Source: Beta vulgaris subsp. vulgaris
Taxonomy: Eukaryota; Streptophyta; Magnoliopsida; Caryophyllales; Amaranthaceae
DNA: 64,000 nt
Reading direction: 5' to 3'
NCBI RefSeq assembly: GCF_026745355.1
Contig: NC_079204.1
Span: 49,232,785 to 49,296,784 of the forward strand
The notes beneath the pieces were generated by a model, which had not been told where the DNA came from, did not search any database, and saw only the letters and a list, made by a program, of their open reading frames with translations. Position numbers and translations under genes: made by a program. Below, piece after piece: positions 57,518-64,000 of this stretch (within the stretch, counting starts at the first letter, position 1; each line of letters begins with the position of its first letter).

Positions 57518-57778
57518 ATGGCACAATTTGGCAAATCCTTGGTGTTTTCCGCCTTCGTTCTCGTCGTCGTCGTCGCAACCGTCTCAGCCCATGGCCACCA
57601 CCCTGGACATCACCACCATGCCCCTGCACCTGCCCCTGAGATTATCCCCCAAGGTGGATATAGTCCATCTCTAGCCCCTGCACCTTCCCCGGTGCATGTT
57701 GGTGGCGCTGCACCATCTATTCCTGGAGTTCTATTTGGTGGTTTATCTCTCATATTTCTCTATGTCATTTGGAGTTGA
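57518..57778 (+). CDS. Short classical arabinogalactan protein with His-rich segment
   Basis: This 86-residue precursor starts MAQFGKSLVFSAFVLVVVV. The signal peptide runs to about residue 24 (ATVSA). The mature part begins with HGHHPGHHHH, followed by the repeated Ala-Pro modules APAPAPEI and LAPAPSPVHV typical of AGP O-glycosylation. The C-terminus (SIPGVLFGGLSLIFLYVIW) is hydrophobic and suits a GPI-anchor signal. The predicted product is a GPI-anchored, arabinogalactan-bearing protein at the plasma membrane or wall. The histidine block could bind divalent metals; that is inference from composition. The ATG is the first after the leader and no intron is visible. It differs in sequence from the AG peptides at 6505 and 19924 and need not be their duplicate. 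Confidence 0.82.
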   Translation: MAQFGKSLVFSAFVLVVVVATVSAHGHHPGHHHHAPAPAPEIIPQGGYSPSLAPAPSPVHVGGAAPSIPGVLFGGLSLIFLYVIWS

Positions 57779-58162
57779 GTACATTTTAGTAAATTGCTAG
57801 TACTTATACATTTTAGCAATATTGTAGATATTGCTTGCCATGTATGAGAGATTTCTGTTGAACTGTTATGGTTGATTGAGTGGTACTAGCAATATTAAAT
57901 AAAATAAAGAATTATTATAAACTATTGTCCGATCCTTTTTCTCAATTTTTTTGACATTGTTATTTATCTTTCAAATTATATAACTCGAGAAATACAAAAT
58001 CTAGATCGTCGTGATTATTTGATTGAATGTTTGTGTAGATTATATCCTGTTAGTAGAACCAATTGTGCAAACAAACATATTTTATCTAAAAAAAATAAAA
58101 TCAAGAAAGAAGTTAAGCAATCACATGATACCCTTTTATTAAACTTCATACTTCGGCTGGTT
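57779..58162. other. 3' flank of the His-rich AGP gene
   Basis: Contains AAATAAAATAAAG (about 57897-57909), a likely poly(A) signal. Nothing else. Confidence 0.35.
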
Positions 58163-58456
58163 TAGTGGTTGTTTGGTATATTGAAAATTATGTAAGTAAT
58201 AGAAATTCCCGTGATTTTTTAAATTGGGAGTTATTTGGTTGATTGGAAATGGTGAAAATGGAGACGGTGAAAATTCCTGGAAAATTGCAATTCCCATTCA
58301 AAATTCGCACATCAATTCATGAAATTATAAATTTTTTGATATCAATAAAACAAATTAATCAATTTTCTAGGAATTGAAAAAGGAAAATAACTTCCTAATA
58401 AATAGACCTTCTCATGAGAATTAAATTTTTATATATACTAAACAATCACTTAAATC
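58163..58456. mobile_element. TIR element with TTGTTTGRTT ends, copy 2
   Basis: The left end AGTGGTTGTTTGGTATATTG pairs with the inverted right end AGTGATTGTTTAGTATATAT. The interior shares CTTCTCATGAGAATTAA with the copy at 37182-37612. No coding sequence. Confidence 0.5.
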
Positions 58457-58918
58457 ATCATAAAATTATATTCGTATAGGGAGCTCTATTACTGCCATAT
58501 TTAGGAAATCTCATTCATATTGTATGGTTGCTACTTGCTACTATAAGATACATTTGTTTCCAATGGAAATTGTGACTTATCAATCAAAGGGTGAGTGATC
58601 CACTTTCTATGTATAGAGATAAGCATGAGATGAGCCAATTAATTTTTTTTTTAAATCCAAGCCCTACTCATATGCTTTGGAAAATTCAAATTCTTTAACC
58701 ATAACCAATTTTATCCATTGCCAACCACAAAACACCTTATATTTTCTATAAAAGTTTTCTAACAAGGCATAAAAAACATTACATTTAATTGATTATTTGG
58801 TTGTAATGATGTATTTTTCACGATCATCTCCACAATACTCATTTCAAAAGCTCTAAAATTAGGAAACAAAATCAATATATTCCTCGCAAATATTTAACAT
58901 CTGTTTAGCTGAAAACTA

Positions 58919-59108
58919 AGGGCAAGTTCTCTTCGGCATAAAATAGCTGAACTGAACTGATCTGAACTGAACTGAATTGAACTGAAATGAATAGTGATAT
59001 GTGAGAGTAAAAGTATTGTCACGAGCTGAACTGAACTGAACTGAACTGATTTGAACTGAATTGAACTGAACTGAGCTGAACTGAAAATAAACTGGGGAGA
59101 ACAGGCCC
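58919..59108. mobile_element. CAGTT-minisatellite MITE, copy B (inverted)
   Basis: GGCAAGTTCTCTTCGGCATA and AAATAG are followed by about 25 degenerate copies of CTGAA (complement TTCAG), interrupted by AATGAATAGTGATATGTGAG, and closed by AAACTGGGGAGAACAGGCC. The ends form a degenerate inverted repeat (inverted right end GGCCTGTTCTCCCC). Compared with copy A at 3556-4793, it has the same flanks in reverse order and lacks the ATT expansion, so this is the compact form of the family. Confidence 0.6.
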
Positions 59109-59162
59109 GAAAGAGGGTGGTTTTAGGGGAAATTTTTGGTTCCTAAAGAAGAACAGATGATC

Positions 59163-59606
59163 TTGTAAGAGACTGTCTAATTTTAACTTAGAATTAGACA
59201 CGGCCCAATCTCAATATTAACACGAGAACATGCCACCTTTTTATAATATAGTAACTAGTTTAATCTATTTATAGATCAAGTTAATCTATTTATAGATCAA
59301 TTTAATCTATTTCATGACCAGTTTAATCTAGTCAATAATGACATTCTTTAATTCATTCAATGAGTAGTTTAATTCATTTAGTGACTAGTTTAATCCGTTC
59401 AGTAAAACTACCGAGTTATTTTTTTGAAATATATGTTATAGTTCGATAATCGAGAAAAAAAAAAGAAATGAGAAGAGAATGGATGACTAGGATAGTGTTG
59501 GGTTAGAGTGAAATGAAATGAGCTTCTTAGAAAAATTCAATTTTGAATTCGTCTAATTTTATGTTAAAATTAGACCGCCTATTTTAATAATTTGTGAGAA
59601 AACAAT
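59163..59606. mobile_element. Possible TIR element with GTCTAATTTTAAC ends
   Basis: GACTGTCTAATTTTAACTTA and GAATTAGAC at the left pair with GTCTAATTTTATGTTAAAAT and TAGAC at the right, which inverted reads GTCTAATTTTAACATAAAAT. Each end is itself palindromic. The interior has short tandem repeats. Boundaries and target duplications are not resolved. Confidence 0.35.
59253..59403. repeat. Degenerate ~23-26-bp minisatellite
   Basis: Six or seven variants of AGTTTAATCTATTTATAGATC occur in a row, with later ones as AGTTTAATTCATTTAGTGAC. Confidence 0.75.
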
Positions 59607-59616
59607 CTACACAATT

Positions 59617-60374
59617 GGTTCCTACAGAATGAAGAAAATCGAGTAAAATTAACAATACTTAACATTGTTTGATAACAAGTGAAAGGAATCAAATCCATTA
59701 TGCAGCTTTTCCAACGTACCATATTTGACAGTATCTTTTCCTTTTAAGTTGTTATTATTAATTGTGCTTGAACTAGTCAATGACAAAATAACCATAGCTG
59801 CCTTGAAGTATATAGATGTATTTTGTTGCACCTAGTTTGTTATGCCCGACTCGTTAGTGCCTTAGTGGTTACGACCCATTGAATATAGACATAGAACTTC
59901 TTTCATGAAAATCATTTTCATATGAAAACTTGGGTATTAGGAATGCTTGATTTAGTTCTCGTTTAGGTCTTAATTTTCGACTTGAAATCGATTAGTCCCA
60001 CAGTTTTGCTTATCCCATATCAAAACGGGAGCTCTTAGCGAAACCAAATATTACCCAGGTCATCGTTACAAAATTTGGCGTACAAAAATACACCAAGAAC
60101 CCTTCTTATTACGTACCGTCATTTTTTTTAAGAACTAAATTTATGATTCTGAAAACACTATGGAAATATTATATCTCACCCTGTACATCAAGGTTCTACT
60201 GAAGACTTCTATCTAGCGAGCCACAAAAGAAGACATACTACATATACACTGACTTTACATTAGCTTACAATCATGATTATAAGCGAAACTATATGAAGCC
60301 ACCGAATAGTGTGGGCGGAGTTATTTACATGTCTACACAATGAATGAAGACCTGGGATTGACTTACAGTACCCT
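59617..60374. other. 3' flank of the processing-peptidase gene
   Basis: No gene is seen. The 3' untranslated region of the minus-strand peptidase must lie just left of 60375. Confidence 0.35.
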
Positions 60375-63300
60375 TTAGGAAGCAGTTCCTTCTGGCTGCT
60401 GGATGTCTAATTCATGTTCTGCTACCATTATGCAAGAATCTGCCTCGAGAGCAGGTCTCGCATTTTTATCCTTAACCATAGAAGCCTTAGGTGCATTTAG
60501 CACATCCGTGGTACACTGAACATCAGGAGCTATGCCTATCTTGTCTATTTCGTGTCGTAATGGCGACAAATACTTAGCCACTGTGACAAATAGGGCAGAT
60601 CCATCATGCAGCTCTGTAACACTCTGGATACGATAAACACAATAATTCAGCAACCAAAAACCATGAAATTGATTGGAGAGATGGGATTTAAACACCCCAG
60701 CAATACTAGACGTATGCTCAGAAATAACTAACACATTGTTGTAGATCAGTGGTTGGAAATACCTGGATTTTCCCTTTCCCGAAAGTTCTGCGTCCTACAA
60801 GGATAGCACGACCATTATCATGCAACGCACCAGCTAGAATCTCACTTGCGCTGGCACTTCCCTCATTGACCTACTTCAACCAAGAGGGTTTAGCATAAAG
60901 GATGATTACTACATATAAAGCAGTAAATCTGGAGAATGTAACCATGAGGTATATACATCTGAACTTTTTTTTTTACCACAGAAAATAACAAGAAAATCCT
61001 GTAACTTACAAGGATAACAAGGGGATCATGTGTTATAGCATGTCCATCAACCATATTTATGGGAAATATATGTTTGTCCCTATCGGTTGTGTAAACTAGA
61101 GTTTCCTCACCATCAAGCCATAGTTGAGCAACATCTAGCCCTGATTTCACTAAACCACCCTTCAAAATTGTGCAAATATAAGATTTTGCAATAGAAATTA
61201 GTAGCATTATCCAGAACCACCCTTTAAAATAAGGTGCTTACCGGGTTGTTCCTCAAGTCCAATATGTACGAGTGAACACCTTGATCTTCTAGTTTATGTA
61301 TCACTTTTTCCATATCAGAAGCAGCCGTCTGTCAATTTCAAAACACTCATATACTTGAGATAGTAAATCTAATTAAAAGATCAAAACATTAGAAGAGTGA
61401 GAAGCCATAGGCTTTGACCAAGAATAATGGCATATTTACCTGAGAGAACACTGATAGTTTCAAATAACCTGTTCTTGACAGATGCCCATCAGGGGTGTTA
61501 TGAGGAATGATAGCACTGGAAATTGGTGACAGCTTAATGTACTCCCGAGGTAGGTCAACCTTTCAAAGGCCAAAGTTACATCAGATGGCAATTTACCAAA
61601 AGTGAAATTATTACGCAAAGAGGTTAGAATCAGAGTTTGCTGCAGCATATCTGCAATCCACAAAAGAACTGCAACTCTCGTTTAGAGAGTGTTGTTGGGT
61701 GAAATCATTTACTAGGAAAAGTCATTTCCCATTTCCCTTTCTTTGGGTTGTAAAGGGTGGAAAACATGTTCTTTCTTAGAGGAAAGAATACCATATTTCT
61801 GTCCGTATTTTTTACCTTCCTCTTTCCCTTCTCCCATGTGTCATCCATTCTCTCGCTTCCATTTTCATTTTCCTTGTTTCTCTAAGTTTTGATGCACAAA
61901 AGCATATAAAGGAAACTAATCTACAAAACGTTTTATGCCGAACGAAACAGAGCCTTGATAATGGTGCTTGAAAATTCTATTTACTTAGCAATGTTGAACT
62001 AAGAAAAAGAAGTATACCTCTCTGAGATTAGACTTGAAAGGATTATCATTTCCCTGTAGCACAAGAGCATTAAATCAGGAAATCATCATAGGAGTTATAC
62101 CATGATCTTTAAACTTCAGGGATGAGTTAGTACACTGTGGATTTTCACTTTGACAGTTGTTCCTGCCCGCCCTCGAAGCTTCTGGGCTGCTGTCTCACTA
62201 CTGATTCCATCAAGGTTTTCCCCTGAATTTCCAGAAAACCTTCGGAGTCAATTCCATTACTACCAGATATACTGTGAAGAGCGATAATTCAAATTGCAAA
62301 AGCAGCAAGATACACAAAACTGGGAAATTAATTAGCTGATTAAAAGACTATGAAAAAGAAGTTTTTCCTGAAGTCTTAAATTATAAAAATATAGGAGAGC
62401 TGTGAAGTTCATTGTATTTCTGTAAAAACAGCCGAATTCTGAGCTACAAAAGGGTGCAGGAATGAGTATATGTCCCCTCGTATACTGCAAAAGTGCGTGA
62501 ATGGAGATATTCACCAGTTCTTTCTAGCTACCTGGTTATTTCGAGTTCATGCATTTCTGTAATAAAGTATTTATCAGTCTACTCAAGAACTCAGAAGCAC
62601 TTGCGAAGTGTAAGTTGATGAATTACATACCATTTATCTCAACTAACTCATCCCCTTCGTGTATACCAGCACGTGAAGCTGGGCTATCCTCCACACAAGA
62701 TACAACAACCTGCAAATGACAACAGAAGCTAGCCAACTAAATGAATGCGTATAATTAATGAGTGAGCATGCCAAATATCATATCTATAGACTATACATTC
62801 AACAACATAGTTCCACTAGGAAGACCTTTATATCTTAAAAAAAATAGTTTCATTTTCTTTATCAGAACTACCTATACCTTGTCCACACTATAATAATTTC
62901 ATGAAATGATCACTTTTTTCAAGGATGTCTACATTTTCTATGATACATCTACGATGTAGCTATGAGCATGAGAGAATGACAGATCGGTTTTCCAGTGCTT
63001 ACCAGATGTCCAGTAGTTGGTTCCACATTGACGAACAACCCGACACCTTGCAAGTTTCCGTCACTTCCTATTCTGAAGTTCTGGTACTCCTATATAAACA
63101 AGTGAAACATTGCCTCATTGTAAAGAAATTGTTAGAGTATATTGGACCGTAGGTCTATATTTATGGGCAAGCCCATTAGGTTAAAGTTATTAGGTTAAGT
63201 TTATGTTATGTTCTCTATATAAGTAATGTAATTGTAGTTAATGGAGGCACAATAATACAATATCTCTTCTCTCTAATTTGTCAGAAATCCATGCTATTTT

Positions 63301-63782
63301 CTTGTGCATAAACTGAGTAAGGTCAAAATTGCAGGCATAAAAATAATCCTGAATTATAGAAAATACCTTAGGACTGATAATTCTGGTAAATGGATCTCCT
63401 AAGCTAGAGACCATCCCACTGATCTTGTTATAAGCTGCATCAGCAGACCTGAGAGGGAACATTTCCACCATTGTTTGCTGCAGCTTCAAATCCCAGTCTT
63501 GATATTTCCAACCACAACGCACACACAACCCAAAGAAGATTAAAACTAAAGAACAAAAATGCAAAATGATATCATTCTTTACATATAAATATATGTATAC
63601 TGAATGCCTATTTCAGTGGAGTTTTAACATACCAGCATCTTAAGGACTAGGAAACAGATGGAGTTCGACGAAGAATAAACATAAACTTTAAATGAAATAC
63701 CTTGATGGTTGTAAGTGGGATCAATGAAGGTTTCTCTGATCAAACCCCATGCCTCAATTAAGGTCCTTTGTACTCTATTTAC
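60375..63782 (-). CDS. CTPA: Chloroplast-type carboxyl-terminal processing peptidase (S41, CtpA-like), 5' end outside window
   Basis: This serine protease of family S41 is related to the enzyme that trims the D1 precursor of photosystem II in the thylakoid lumen. Eleven exons were assembled by splice sites and phase, in coding order: 63701-63782, 63367-63497, 63003-63089, 62631-62709, 62134-62222, 62018-62053, 61440-61559, 61242-61328, 61010-61159, 60763-60870, 60375-60623. The protein reads [13 protein letters not shown], then [13 protein letters not shown] (the LDDPFTR-like motif), then a PDZ domain ([30 protein letters not shown]). It continues with the substrate part [11 protein letters not shown] and LDLRNNPGGLV, the catalytic Ser region [15 protein letters not shown], the catalytic Lys in [10 protein letters not shown], and [10 protein letters not shown] near the end. 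The transit peptide and first exons lie beyond 64000. Sequence detail recalls the CTPA1/CTPA3 branch more than CTPA2. All splice sites used are GT-AG and the frame is open throughout. Confidence 0.92.
61929..61954. repeat. End fragment of the minisatellite MITE family, in a CTPA intron
   Basis: CGTTTTATGCCGAACGAAAC and AGAGCC match the GTTTTATGCCGAAGAGAACA end of the copy at 3556-4793 with small changes. It has no pentamer array. Confidence 0.45.
63130..63283 (+). mobile_element. Solo LTR (154 bp, TRIM-like) in a CTPA intron
   Basis: TGTTAGAGTATATTGGACCG to TCTCTAATTTGTCA is flanked by a perfect 5-bp duplication GAAAT (63125-63129 and 63284-63288). It has TG...CA ends, a TATA-like CTCTATATAAGTAATG and an AATACAAT run. 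The small size and the lack of internal sequence indicate recombination between two LTRs of a short (TRIM-like) element. It lies in the intron between exons 63003-63089 and 63367-63497 and leaves the splice sites intact. Confidence 0.85.
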
Positions 63783-64000
63783 CTGTAAAAAGAAATCCTC
63801 ATACAAACCTAAGACCACTGAGCCTTGGTCTCAAATCTGTTGCCTAGTACTAAGATTGCTTTTTAAAATATGAGTAAGATATGACAGACAAAAAAAGTGT
63901 ATTGTATTGATGACATTTACAATCCATTTAATTAAAGGTTATATATTAAAGTAATAGCAACGAATCTGTATGTAAAGTTGCATGTATAATGTATTTACAT
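63783..64000 (-). other. Intron of the peptidase gene reaching the window edge
   Basis: The acceptor TTTTTACAG stands just before exon 63782. The donor and upstream exons are outside the window. Confidence 0.6.

Overview
The window is nuclear DNA of a flowering plant. The evidence is spliced genes with GT-AG introns, plant-specific gene families (BAHD acyltransferase, arabinogalactan peptides, a chloroplast C-terminal processing peptidase), Athila, Tekay-like and copia retrotransposons, plant L1-type LINEs, Stowaway, hAT and CACTA elements, Helitrons, and a nuclear copy of mitochondrial ccmFc. The proteins read as eudicot. An Amaranthaceae/Caryophyllales source (spinach or beet type) is only an impression and was not tested by any comparison.

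Recognisable host genes are few and mostly small. At the left edge is the 3' exon of a BAHD acyltransferase (1255-1919). Four arabinogalactan-protein (AGP) type genes follow: two closely related AG-peptide genes on the + strand (6505-6702 and 19924-20124) that share a promoter block, a Met-rich AG-peptide-like gene (35648-35866), and a His-rich short AGP (57518-57778). At the right edge, on the minus strand, are eleven exons of a chloroplast-type carboxyl-terminal processing peptidase (60375-63782). Its 5' end lies beyond the window. All these genes except the peptidase are separated by large blocks of transposon.

Most of the window is mobile DNA, and much of it can be resolved from terminal structures. 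(1) 14396-19441 is a 5.0 kb Mutator-like TIR element with a perfect 10-bp target duplication. It carries about nine tandem units of 315-328 bp, in two subtypes that nearly alternate. (2) 21174-34840 is a nested stack. A gag-only copia-like element (with a Stowaway in one LTR) received a second copia element one base from the end of its LTR. That copia element in turn received a hAT-type MITE and a 6.4 kb non-autonomous Tekay-like LTR element with perfect CTATA target duplications. (3) 39428-52985 is an L1-type LINE split by a 7.9 kb Athila derivative with a TTTGG target duplication; that derivative keeps gag and protease but has lost RT, RNase H and most of integrase. (4) Next to the LINE poly(A) lies a nuclear mitochondrial insert with the first ccmFc exon still open. 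Smaller items include two minus-strand Helitrons ending in hairpin-CTAG, several Stowaway-like MITEs, a MITE family built around a CAGTT/TCAGT minisatellite, a one-ended CACTA fragment, and a 154-bp solo LTR in an intron of the peptidase gene.

I did not find a defence system, gene cluster for a pathway, or CRISPR-like array. The most unusual structures are the satellite-bearing Mutator-like element, the AGP gene group with its conserved promoter block, and the gag-protease-only Athila derivative. All boundaries and similarities were read by eye.
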